From the NCBI GenBank assembly GCA_032622095.1, contig CP136065.1, positions 219,336,151-219,400,150 on the forward strand: a stretch of 64,000 nt of DNA, in the 5' to 3' direction. A program made the translations under genes and the position numbers. The DNA is from Siphonodentalium dalli (taxonomy: Eukaryota > Mollusca > Scaphopoda > Gadilida > Siphonodentaliidae). Below, in pieces: positions 38,501 through 52,700 of this stretch; position 1 is the stretch's first letter, and the number at the start of each line of letters is the position of its first letter. Below the pieces are notes generated by a model. That model made no database searches, was not told the origin of the DNA, and worked only from the letters and a program-made list of their open reading frames with translations.

Positions 38501-40722
38501 ATCAATAACATTGCTGCTTGAAAAGAGATCTAGCTTTGTAGCAACTGCATATATTGAAAGCTTATACATGCGATAAACGAGACAAGATAATTGTAAGAAT
38601 GTATTATTATGAGTTTGACGATCTCTTGCAGCTTGGCTCCATGCCACAGATGGGAGTTACGTAATGAGAAGAGGAATGGAGGTAAGTCACGACTAATAAA
38701 CTCTTCTGTGGTGCAGGGACCAGCCTAGAGGGTGACTTGGGAGATACATTAACCACAGCAGAATTATGGGTAACTTTTCAGGATTTAGTCTCCCCGAGAG
38801 CTTTCCGATGAATGGCAACAAGCCATATTTCCGACAAAATCCTGAAAAGTTACCCATAATTCTGCTGTGGTTAAGGGGTTGATTACTTAGGGCATTACTG
38901 TATCTTCTCCCTATATTTTGTCACCTCTCCATAATTTTGTCCCATGGATCAGTGACTTCTCTCTCATATACCAATATGCATATGTACCTATTGCATATTT
39001 AACTATGTTCTGATTATAATGGTGTCCTTACTTATTATAATCATTTTATAAATAGCTATTGGATTGCATAATACTTATTGGATTATAGAATGGTGATGGT
39101 GAGTCAATTGAATTTGAGCCATTATGACTTCTCCTTGACAACAGTCGACTTCTCCCTGATAATAAAATAGGGAGAAGTGACTTCTCCCAATATGAAACCT
39201 CTAGGCTGGTCCCTGTTATGGCGGAACCAACTAAGTTCCATATAAGCTAGCTCCACTGCAAATCTCACTATATGTACAACAGTCATGTTAATAAAAGGTC
39301 TGTGCATCTGTCCACCTTGTTTCCAGTAAATAATTTTGTTTTTAATGAATTAAATTAAATTTTCTCTATGATTATGACAATATACATAAGCCTTGATATA
39401 GTGTTTCTGTCATTTTCAGAATTAGGTCCCTAGAAGGTGAGTTTATTGACGCTATCCTGCACAGCGGGACAGCATCACTAAATTCACCCTCTGGGGACCT
39501 CATTCTGCTTAAGCCTTATCTTCTGGAAAGTATCTAATGTCTCAAATTAACATTGTTTTAATTACTTTTTCGCTTCTGTTCAGTTTTTATATACCTTAAT
39601 TTGCAAAAGATAAAATGCAAAATGTAAGTGACTAACTGGGAAACTTCAATCTTATCCCAGGTCTCCCATAACAGTTGAGGCCTCAGAAGAATGAGGTGTC
39701 CAGAGGGTGAATTTGGTGATGCTACTATGCTCTGCGGGATAGCTTCACTAAACTCACCCTCTGGGGACATTATTCTGCAAATGACATAGGGAGCCTCGTA
39801 TATATAAGAGAATGCACTGATTAACAAGGTCAAGTAAATATTTTAACCCTTTACCCAACAAACCGGCCAAAAACGCCCAAATAAAGCTTCAACAGCCTAA
39901 AATATCTTCGGTCCGTCTCAATAACACCATACAAATATGGATATCATTGGAACCGGTTCATTGACCACATTGTGATTGTTACAGTTATGCCCTGTGCCAA
40001 TGCATTCTCTTATATATGCGAGTCGACCATAGGTCGCCTCGCATATATAAGAGAATGCATTGGCCTAAAAAAATTCTATTTTTAACACTTTTTACCATTT
40101 TTTCTTACATTCTTTAACAATTTTATAATTTTTTCTTACATTTTTTAACAATTTTTATAATATTTTTCTACATTCTTTGACAATTTTATCATTTTAATAT
40201 GTGTTAAGCCAATGCATTCTCTTATATATGCGAGGCGACCTATGGTCGACTCGCATATATAAGAGAATGCATTGGCACAGGGCCGTTCTGTTGGGTAAAG
40301 GGTTAAGGCCTATGGGAGACTCGTATATATAAGAGAATGCATTGGCACAGGGCCGTTCTGTTGGGTAAAGGCTTAAGGCCTATGGGAGACTCGTATATAT
40401 AACAGAATGCATTGGCACAGGGTTTTCATTAATTGCAGGAAGGTCCAGTCATGGAAGGGTTATTTGTTGTTCCATGTACTTTCAGGAATAACATCTATAG
40501 ACTGTTATGACATAACAGCAGATGGAGTTAAGGACCTTATAGTGGGACGAGATGATGGCCAGGTGGAGGTGTTCAGCTATGATGAAGCTGATGAACCTGT
40601 TCACAGGTTCAGCCATGTGAGTCATCTTATATTTACTAGAGACTGTTGGTTTTTATGTTTACCCATACCATAGTATGGTAAACATAGTGTCGTTGCCCGG
40701 ATTGACCACTCGTCGTTCGTCC

Positions 40723-40776
<54 letters not shown>

Positions 40777-43700
40777 CTGTCTGTCTGTCCGTAGACACTT
40801 TACGAGTAATGCGATAACTCAAACATTTTCTATCCAATCGAAACCAAATTTTGTATATGGGTTTCTCAGCATAAAATACAGATCGAGTTCGAATTTGGGT
40901 TTGATCCGAGATTTTGTTACAGAGTTATGGCCCTTTTTCAACTTAGAATTCACGCATTCTGCCATAACTCAAACATTTTTTATCTGATTGGAACCAAATT
41001 TGGTATGTGAGTTTCACAGCCAAAAATACAGATCGAGTTCGAATATGGGTTTGATCCGATTTATTTTAAAGGAGTTATGACCCTTTTTTCGAAAATAAAA
41101 TAAATTAAAAAAAAATCCGATGCTCTAACCGAAATATTTTTTTGTCCGATTGTGTTCATATTTGATATGTAGGTTTATGATGACACACCCCTCACCTGTA
41201 TAGTTTTTGGTATTGATTGGTTGATCAGTTTAGAAAATAATTAACCCTTTACACACATGCTATCCAATGCAATAAGTTGAACATATTTCTTCTGATCTGC
41301 CTCATATTTCTTACCTAGGTTTTTCTTAGCACGTTCTTCATCTGTATGGTTTTTGGTATTGTTTAATTAACCCTTTTCACTCTTATGTTTACTTAGAATT
41401 CACCCAAGCTGCTATGACTCAAAACATTTTTCATCTGATCAACACAAAATTTGGTATATGAATTTATCACCCCTAAATACAGATCGAGTTCGAATATGGG
41501 TTTGATCCGATATATTTTAACAGAGTTATGACCCTTTATAATTCAAGTAATTACTGCTGGGAATTTGAAGAGAACATATATCCCACAGCAATGTGTGTTA
41601 TTGAAATGAGTTAATTATCACTATGACATTAGATACTACATGCTATAAAGCATGATAGTGGTACCACTGGCTGGCTGGACTTGTTATCATAATTATGTCA
41701 AACTGTGATTGATTACTCACTCTCTGGTGGAGTTCTGCTTTCTGTGCAATATGAAGTTAACCCCTTTGTTGAAACAGGTTTATTACATTAGCTATATGCA
41801 CACACTATATGACACCTATTCTAAAATAATAAATTGGAATAGTCCATTGTTACTTTGTAGTGTTGTTTTACAGACATTGTTCTTTACAAACACTGTTGTC
41901 TTATCTTAGACAAAAATTTATCCACACTTTCCTTAGTTCCATAACATGATGTCATTGAAAATGATTAACCCTCTCCACACATCATATGGTTTTGATGCTT
42001 TTCATTTAATCATTCTCCTATGTTATGTCCAGGTTGATGGTGATCCACTTTTGATTTGCATGGATTTGGGATTAAAATTAAACCATTCCATAGACACATA
42101 TTATGCGATAGACAGATATAATATTATCCCTTTCACTTTGAGCCAGGTTCAGTAAGGGTTTCAATACATCACCAATTGAATATTCATCATTAGAGGAAAT
42201 GTCTTATTTTGAAATTCCCTCAATTGCATTTGGGCTCCAGGATAATATTAATGGTGCTGGTATTCTTGAGACTGACTTATTGTATGGGGTTCTAAATCCA
42301 ATGACATGCTTTTCATAGACTATTTTGTGTTTATCAGTTCATTAGTTTGGGTAAGATTAACCCCATTCTATCCGATTTGATAACTCAAATATTTCCATTG
42401 ATTATGTTTATAGTTCTTGGCATAGTTGACGATAACACACCCCTAACCTGCATAGTGAGGGTCATTTGGTTTATTTGCTTAAAAATATTAACATCCTCCA
42501 CCAATCCTGTTGACACAATGTGATAACTAAATATTTTTCACACGATCACTATATAAAGTGTGAATTGTTGAAACTTTTGCACTCATGAAAAGGTTGGTGT
42601 AAGGATTTATAAAATTTATAAAAATAGCTAATCGCTATCGCCAAGGTATGGGTTAAACATCTGCCGATCGTGATCGGCCTCTCGTTCAGCTATGTCGACA
42701 AACCAAATAATTTACCCGATGGAGTCATGGACTAACCGTATTATGAGTTGCTTGATTATCTGTTTTTAGTTATAAGTTCAAATGTAATTGTTGATTATTG
42801 GTTGAACTGAATGCAATCTTGCTATGATTTGAGTTTATTTTAACCCTTTACCCAACAAACCGGCCAAAACCGGCCAAATAAAGCTTCAACAGCCTAAATT
42901 ATCTTCGGTCTGTCTCAATAACACCATACAAATATGGATATCATTGGAACCGGCTCCTGGACCACATTGTGATAGTTACAGTTATGCCCTGTGCCAATGC
43001 ATTCTCTTATATATGCGAGTCGACCATAGGTCGCCTCGCATATATAAGAGAATGCATTGACCTAAAAAAAATCTTTTTACCATTTTTTCTTACATTCTTT
43101 AACAATTTTATAATTTTTAATGTGTTAAGCCAATGCATTCTCTTATATATGCGAGGCGACCTATGGTCGACTCGCATATATAAGAGAATGCATTGGCACA
43201 GGGCCCTTCTGTTGGGTAAAGGGTTAATATCCAACATTTCTGCTCTTCAATCTTCTTATCATTTTTGTCAGCTAGACGATAAGTGAGATAGCAAACTTCA
43301 GCTTGTTTTGTTTTTATTTTGCACGTTGAAAACTTTTCGAGAGCAATTTATCTTCCCACTTGGTCGGCGTGCTATATAAGGCAAACAGGTATCAGCTTCA
43401 CAATGTCATATCTATCATATAAGCATTAATCTATACTGACAAGGCCTGTGGATGACTCGTATATCCTCCGAGTTTATTGTTTTATGCTCTTTGTGGGATT
43501 ACTCTATCGTGGCCCTATAGAAATGTGAGCCTCTGATTAAATTATTATAGCTTAAGATAATCTCTATAAAGCCAAAAATAGTTTTAAATTCGCATCAGTC
43601 TCACTGTGATTATCACTTGTGATGACGGGAGCTGCGCTGGTGCAGCATTAAAGATCCTGTGCCAGTGAATTCTCTTATATATGTAGGTCTCCCATAGGGA

Positions 43701-46700
43701 GCCTTGCATATATATGAGAATGCACTGGCTTACAAGGTCACAGTAAATATTGTTAGGCCAATGGATTCTCTTATATATGCGAGGCTCCCTATGGGAGACC
43801 TACATATATAAGAGAATTCACTGGCACAGGGTTTTTGTAAAATTTCAAGAAGCTCCAGTCATGGAAGGGTTACTTTTTATTCTTCAGTGAAAAGAAAAGA
43901 AAGAAAAGCATCTTCATTCTTTCATATAATCTGATGACTTTGAGAAAAGTACCATTAATTTTGAGATCTCCCTTGGCAACCTCACACAATCCTGCAAATA
44001 GTGTGTCTTTCATTTGCAGAATGAGGTCCCCAAAGGGTGAAATTAGTGGCGCTATCCTGCACGGTGGGCTATCATCACCAAATTCTCTGCAAACCTCATT
44101 CTGCTTAGGCCTCAACTGCTTTGAGAGAACTAGGATCAGAATGAAGTTCCCCAGTTGAAGTTGGTGATGTTTCACCCATTAGTCACCTCGATTATGCCTT
44201 TTATCTTTGCAAATTAGTGGATATTGAAATTTGCCAGAAGGAAAAAAAGTAACTAAAAACCATGTTATTTTAACACTATAGATACTTCCCAGAAGATGAA
44301 GCCTAAGCAGAATGAGGTCCCCAGATGGTGAATTTGGTGATGCTAGTCCACTGTGCTGGATAGCATCACTAAATTCACCCTCTGAGGACCTCATTCTGCA
44401 GACTTGTCCTTACAGCTCTAGATGGATCCCTTTTTAGTGAGTAAATAGTATTTTATGAACCTTACTTACAGAGTTGCAGTGAGAGTATCACAGCTGTTCA
44501 GGGTGGCGTCGTATCAACACCAGGTTACGATGAGATAGTCTGCAGTACATATGCAGGTAATGTGCATATATCTATTCCTCGGAATTAGTGGTCACATATA
44601 TAAAATATTTCTAATATGTTCATAAAAGTAGACATTTTTAAAAAGTTAACAGAGGAAAGAGACAGATGAATTGCAACACTAATTAACCCTTTCAGTGCCA
44701 AGTCCGATTTTTGTATCAACCCATATACCCTGTGCCAATGCATTCTCTTATATATGCGAGTCGACCATAGGTCGCCTCGCATATATAAGAGAATGCATTG
44801 GCCTAACAATTTTTCATCATTTGTTATTATTTTTTACAATTTTTTACAATTTTAATAATTTTTCTTATATTCTTTAACACTTTTAGAGCCAGACTTATTT
44901 TGTAGGTTTAGTGCTAGGGAATCTTACGTTTTTCATGGGCATCAAAATTATTACTATGAATACTTGGTGATAGTTTTGAGTTATAACATGCCCCTAAGGT
45001 TTTATCCAGTTTGTTTTTAAATTCGCTATAGCATGCTTAAGCATACCCAAAAAAAATTCAACCCCAAAAAAAAAAAATCTAAAAAAAAACAAACAAACAA
45101 TTTCTTTTATTTTTTTAGGGCCGATTTTATCAGCCCTGGCACTCTACAGACCGTAAATTAGGGCCGATGAGATCAGCCCGTGGCACTGAAAGAGTTAAAC
45201 ATGCATTATGAAGAGAATTTTTACCATAAATTGTTTTCAAATTTGTTCGCTAGTGGAAGCTGATATATAAATTTATCACATAATTATCCCTTAAATCTGG
45301 CCTCATATTTTTTAGTAAGACACGTGTATTATCGGCACGCGCAGTGACGTAAGAGCTTAGCACAATGATATCAATGTTAATACCGGAACTTAATTATTAT
45401 GTTAATTAGAATATAATTATGATATTTGATTTGTGTTGGGTTATTTAGTGTTGACTCAGCTGGTTAAACATGGGTGATAAGTTTGGTTGAACAATTTTGT
45501 CAACATGAAAAGACACATTTAAATTGGAAATATATATTTTTTTCTTGAAGGTGTCTTAACTTCCTCTTTGGTGATGATAAGGAAATCGATATTAATTTGT
45601 TTTAACCAGTCATTTTGAGATCATTTTTCCTTGATGAAATGTGATTGTGTGGTAAAATGGATCTCAAATTTGTCGCAATTCTATACAAAATTTATTAACC
45701 TCGTCCACTAAATTTGATTAATAAATTTTGTATTGAATTGCCACTCATTAGAGATCCTCTATGTATCTTATTGTCTCTTCTACCTACTGAGGATTAGAAG
45801 CATGGATTGGAAATAGTCAAAATATTATTAAATTATTGCCGTAGAAAAGTGAAATATTGTTGTGTATTTTGTTCATCAACTGATTTGATTTTCTTATAAT
45901 TTGATTTTTCATCAATAATAATAGTAATAATAAAGGTGCTCGCATTGCACAGGTACTAAGGCCATCTCATTTCTTATTATCACAGTTGTTGAGCATGTTG
46001 GAATATTAATAAAATGTTGAGTAGTATTTATTCTGTTTTAATCAACCCACATATTGGGTTCTGATACAAGTAACTGGGCAACCATATTTTGACAAACTTT
46101 GAAAATAATTAAGATAAACTTGAGAAATAATATAAAAGTCAGTTTTCTATTTCCATCTAATTTACAACAAGACTATGATGGGGGAATTCTAATTGTATAT
46201 GTGGGGTCTCCTGTAGAATTGGATCTATCCTATCTGTTCTTAGTTCATATGAATGTGTCATTGTCAGCACATTTAGGTATTTTAGGTGCCCAGTGTAGCA
46301 ATAAGTGTTTTTTTTTGGATACCAATCTTGACCTTTGTGGTGTTAAGATATATCAATTATCATCCATTTTATGGTTCAATTGACCAAATATTAACCATAT
46401 ATGTCTAAATTAAAGATTATTATCCTTAATAAGTGTTGTGTAACACACCGAACATTGTCAAATCAATTTTATAAATATATTTTATAAAAATGGAGAATTA
46501 TAACAAACAAATTTTCAATAAAAAAAAGAAGAAGAAAAAAAGATTTATATAACTTTTATTGTGTCATTAGATGAGAGATTTCTCTAATTTCATATACACA
46601 AAACATTGCAAAGGTCAAGCTAGCTACACTAAATACATCGTCCCAAAATTGGTACCTAAACCCCTATATGTGGCAGCAATGACATCTTCAACCTTAGTAC

Positions 46701-49700
46701 ATGCTCACTTAATTCTTACGACTCGAGAATACTGCACAGAACTGTCTTAATTCTTATGACTCTAGAATACTGCGTAGAACTCTCTTTCTCTATATCAATT
46801 TCATTTGAGCTTCTACTATTAAAATCTTCAAATGTTCTTGAAATCTTTAGTAGTTGACTACACTTCTGCACAATTTGTCATTTCTGTACCAGTAGCAGTT
46901 TCAGCTAAACATCCTTATTTACTTTAGTTGTGATATCTTAACTACATAAGTATGTGATCTCTAAATGGACCTAAGCATGTTCAAGCTGTGTGATATGACA
47001 GGAACTGTGTTGGTGCAGCATTAAAGATCCTGTGCCAGTGCATTCTCTTCTATATGCGAGTCTCCCATAGGGACCCTCACATATAACAGAGTGCACTGGC
47101 TTACAAGGTCAAGGTCAATATTGTTAGGTCAAAGTATTCTCTTATATATGCGGGGCTCCCTATGAGAGACTCGCATATAGAAGAGAATACATTAGCACAG
47201 GGTTTTCGCAAAATTTCAGGATGCTCCAGTCATGGAAGGGTTTAACGACAGAAACTATTTAATGATAGAAATTGGTAAAACAATTTGAACTTTCATTGTA
47301 TATAATTCACATTTGAACTGATGGAAAGTGTCGTGAGATATCACATACAAAGTTCAACAGTGTAATCACAAATGTTAGAAGTGTAGCATACATTATTCTA
47401 AATCTGGCTGTTATTTAATAGTGGATTATAGTTTAGCAAGGGAAGTCTAACTGTCTTAGTAAAGCATAAGTTGGTTTGAATTGTCGTAACTGATTTCGCT
47501 TGGGTTAACCCTTTACCCAACAGAACGGCCCTGTGCCAATGCATTCTCTTATATATGCGAGTCGACCATAGGTCGCCTCACATATATAAGAGAATGCATT
47601 GGCTTAACACATTAAAAATTATAAAATTGTTAAAGAATGTAAGAAAAAATGGTAAAAAGTGTTAAAAAAGATTTTTTTAGGCCAATGCATTCTCTTATAT
47701 ATGCGAGGCGACCTATGGTCGACTCGCATATATAAGAGAATGCATTGGCACAGGGCATAACTGTAACTATCACAATGTGGTCAAGGAGCCGGTTCCAATG
47801 ATATCCATATTTGTATGGTTCTATTGAGACAGACCGAAGATATTTTAGGCTGTTGAAGCTTTATTTGGCCGGTTTTGGCCGGTTTGTTGGGTAAAGGGTT
47901 AAGCTCTTCAGGTGAATTGAAGAGCTTAAACCAAGAAAAATCAAGCATGATATTCTGGAATCACATTGCAAGTTGCATCCATACAATATGAAAACCAGGT
48001 GGGGCCTGCACACAATGTCACATGATGTGATTTCAACCAACCAACGTTCTTCATTCAAATTCCACAAAGCAAATAAGTAAAGGAGTGTAAATATATTCTG
48101 GAGAATTTGTTATTTTGCCTCTCAAATTAAATATGGCAGGATCTGTTTTGGAATGTGCTTGTCAGGTTTTAATTGATAAATAATGGTTAGAGCACAAGAA
48201 TTGTTCTTTACCAGAATCAATTGAGTCGAAGACGAGATTTATTCTGGTAAAGAACTATTCGCGTGCTCTGACCGACTTAGAGCACAATTGATCCCACATA
48301 ATCCAGTCAACTGAAAATGTGCCATTGAGCGTACTTTGACCACGAAGCGCAATCCGAGTGCTGGCCGCGATTGGACACAAAAGCCGGTTAGCCACGCCCA
48401 ACAACGTGATTATCATTCACTGATCGCCGTTGAATGTGAATAGATATGTCCGAAACAACACGGACTGGTCCCACTTTGAAGCGCCCATGTGATTTGTCTG
48501 TTATGCCTAACAATGGGATAATCACTGAACTATTCCTTCGCCAGCCTTGGGAATTGGTGTGCTTTACCAAAAATCAGGGAACGATTGCAACAATGGGATT
48601 GTGCTCTAATGAGTATTATTGATTGATGAACAGAAGCAAATACAAATAGGTTATGTTATGAATTTGAGTAGAGTAATTCATAAACTGGAATCGTGTGAAT
48701 GTTCAAATAATAGAAATATGAAAATAAGAATTGAAAACTCGCTCCACACATGTGCCAGTTATGCTATAAGATTACCTCAGATTCAGACGAGGATCCACAG
48801 GTTCAAACCCCGACTTCAAGCATGATCTGAGTTAAGGGAAATCTCAATGTGCCATTGCGATTGATACTTGGCTATTTCGATAAGAATGAGAATTTGTTGA
48901 CGCTCGCTGAATTAAGCATATATGAAGCAATAAGCACTCATACTTAGTCTGTTCCTCCGTAATTCTGATATATTATGAATAGTATTCATATGCTCCTCAA
49001 CTCTAAATCGTGATTGAGTCATTAAAGCATTTCATAAGGTGCCTAAATGTTCCCATATAACTGTTTTACATAGGCTGGTTGTTTACGCTCACGTCAGAAC
49101 CTAAAATCAAACAGAAAACTAACGAAGGAGTGATTATGTCAGCAGAAGGCAAGGAGAAAATTGATTCTCTGAGGTATTACACGGTCCATATTGGTGGCAT
49201 GGTTATCCCCCCATGGTTCATGTTTGCATGCACTTTCTTTTATACATGTCTAACTGTCTATATTTAATGTATAGGGTGTGTTTGAATCTGATTTCTTGGA
49301 CAAAAGGTGGACCACCAAGATGTTATCTTCCCTGTCGATTTGAACATTGAGAAGAGACCAATAACACTGATTTGATGTTCGTGGGATATTATTATTGTGG
49401 TGAGAGATTTTCACCCCACAAACCAGTATCTGAATTACGTCTTTGGACGGAACTTTCCCAGATGACGTAATAAATAGTTTCCAAATATGGAGTGCATGCC
49501 TGGTGTACTAAACGTTTGTGAGAATTCTAGTATTTTTTAGCAGTAGTTATAAAAACAACAAGATGCAAACGATTAATCAGTAATAAATATCATTGACTGA
49601 AAAAAACTTGAAGATTATGTCTTCTATATTGCAATAAGGAAAATGAATTATGAATATGTTATCTGTATTCTGTATTATAAAATTTGTTGTGTTTTGCTAT

Positions 49701-52700
49701 GCGTTGTCAATACATCATTGACCTCCGATCTCACAATTGAAATATAACCAACCATGAAGCAGTGTTTTTAATTGTTATCTGCTTTTTGTAAGAACTTGAT
49801 TCTGCCTTGCAATGAGCTGTTGCGGCACAACAAACAAATAGCGTCCAGTCTGAGATATGACCAATGGAATGTAGGCAATCCCATCAATACAGAGACGTAA
49901 ATCTGATAAGATTATGGTTGGCTTTTCAAAGAGACTGCCCACAAACATGACCTCGGTGCGTTCGTGGTCTGTTCTCAGTGTCAAATCATCAGGTAACCCT
50001 CTGTTCACAATCGTCCAAAAATACAGATTAGAATATATCCATAGAGTTTTGTATTGTACCTCTTATCGTCCTAGTTATATATTCATGGCTCCTAATAATC
50101 TTTGTTTATCTTCAGGGGGTATCAATATAATTCTGCCTTATTATGATAATCCAGCCTTATAAACAGCATGTTAGGTTGTAACCGATTAAAACTACTTTAA
50201 AAATCACATTATATTGCCATACTCAATAGATAACGCAGCCACATGCGTGAATAACTCCAGAAAAGCATATATTGACTATTTAATGAAATAAATGATGATA
50301 ACTATTGAAATTCAGGACATAGTTTTTTTTCTTTTAACTATGTGCGTAGATTCAAAATTCTTTATGTTTCATATTGAAATATTTCTCTTTGGAGAATCTT
50401 TTCTGACATATATCATATTCATTTCCTTAGTGTGGGTATCCAAACTACCACTGTCTCTGCATGCTTTTCGCTTGAGTATATTTCTGTAATCAATAATTCA
50501 CAGCGGTGTATGTTTCTTTTTCTATGTCCAGCCGCTGCCGCTTCGCTGCCCTTCTTTAAACAACTTTTTTCTGTCTCCATTTCTTCAGGTGTTACATTGA
50601 GAGGGGGTGGCATGTCAGTCTAGTGTTATAGATTCAAATCCTAAAAATTCAGTTTGCAGTTTTGTGGCCTGATTCGTAATGATGAATGTCTGTAACATCA
50701 AAAAGACATCCAGTTAGTCGGTCCATAAATAATTCCATTTCTTTTATTTTTTTGTGTATTGCTGAACAAAAAACTCCACAGCCTCTGCTAACTGGTTTCA
50801 AGTTTTAAAGAATGGAGTGTGTTTTGTATTTGAATTGAAACCAGGATATGTATTTAACCAGGTTCTCAAGTAACTTTTTTTTTTACTATTTTCTAAATAA
50901 CTAAAAGACAGAGATTAGTTGGTTGATGGAGGGGTAAAAGGCCATATCAGGTTGTGACAACTGAATGGCTAATATTCCACTTGATCTCAATTATTTTCAT
51001 TCTATAAATTTTGTTCTTTCTTGAATATTTGGTAAAAATGTTGTCGGCTGGTTTTTAAACTAATTAAATTGCTGTTGTCTAATTGTGAAATTGAAACCAT
51101 AACTCTGAAAAAAATTAACAAATTTGAAATTCTTTGATACGCTACACAGTTAACACATTATTAACCTACATGTTTTGTTGGGGTTATGGGCTGCTTATTT
51201 GCATGTTGTTTCCCACTATGCATGTTTTGTGTTTTCACATTGTTTATGCTTGTAACAGGGTGGGTATTCAGCTTGACGTCTGAGCAGTTAACCAAACAGT
51301 TTGGAGCAGAAGAGGTAGTCGTACCTGCAGCAACTGTTCATAAAATGCATAATCTCAAGTATGTATCAATATAACCTCACCTCTAATTTGCTTACTACTA
51401 ATGGGAACCCGATACAGGTACAAGCCTGAGTTTAGTGTGCCTGTCATTTGCAGATGAGGTCCCCAGAGGGTGAATTTAGTGATGCTATCCAGGATAATCC
51501 AGCACACCGGGCTAGCATCACCAAATTAACCCTCTGAGGACCTCATTCTGCATGGCCTCATCTGCTATGGGAGACATAGACTCAGATTACAGTTCCCAAA
51601 TGTGAATATTATGATTTACAACCATTGGGAACATCGATTATGCAATGTGCAATGTATCATCTGCCAATTTTGGAATATAGAGAAACTAAACTAAAAAAGA
51701 AATAGAATCTATGTGAAAAAGATTCTATAGAAATTTGATAATAAAGAAATTTTTCAGAGAAAATGAGGCCTGAGCAGAATGAGGTCCCCAGAGGGTGAAT
51801 TTAGTGATGCTAGCCCGCTATACTAAATTCATCCTCTGGGGACCTCATTCTGCAAATGACACAGTATAATCGGGCTTGAATCATAGTTATGTGTCTTATC
51901 AATTGTTTGTAGTGGAGATACAACTTTTTTGTGGGTTCGTAAATTTGTGTGTCTACCACTATTAGCTGTCACCTTCACATCATTAAAATAATAGCCATCA
52001 AATTCAAATATTAGAAGAGTAGATGCCTTGGTGGAATAACCGCATGTTGAGCAGGCAACTAAGGGCATAATTGAAATAACGCAGGATTAGCCTTTTGTTG
52101 AATTAATTAATGGAAGTGGATTGGGTAGCAGTTAGCACACATCGTGTAAAAATATATGTTGAAATGGGCATCAACTCAAGACACCCACTGACTATAGAAT
52201 AGAACTAATACATTTCTGTGACAAGAATGCATATAATGTAACATATTTGATTCATTTGCCTGCAGAATTGTACTAGAATATCTCAGTGACAGGGTTCTAT
52301 TCATTGCATTACGGTTTTGCTGCCATCCGTAAAATATTTGTTGATTCGTACTACAGTAATGCCCAAAGTAATTGACCACTTAAACACAGCAGAAATATGG
52401 GTAATTTTTCAGGATTTAGTCGCCGTGAGCTTTCGATGAATGGCAACAAGCCATATTTCCGACTAAATCCTGAAAAGTTACCCATAATTCTGCTGTGGTT
52501 AAGGGGTCGATTACTTAGAGCATCACTGTAAATCCCATTGTACTCTGTAGAGTGAAAGTCATCAGATTTTCATCGACTAACATGTTTTATTCCAGAGTGA
52601 TGTCCCTTGGTACTCACACAGGGCATATTGGTAAATTTCTTGTTATTACTTCAGGCTAAATAAATCCATCAAATACAGAAAATATGAGCAAGCCCCCCCC

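Noticed and set aside
40622-40837. Minus-strand frame rich in TDRQTDRQ
   Set aside because: Translation of the CTGT microsatellite.
51259-51358. Exon 11b as a simple cassette exon
   Set aside because: Its 100-nt length and phase 1-to-2 boundaries would shift the frame and reach a stop if used together with exon 11a.
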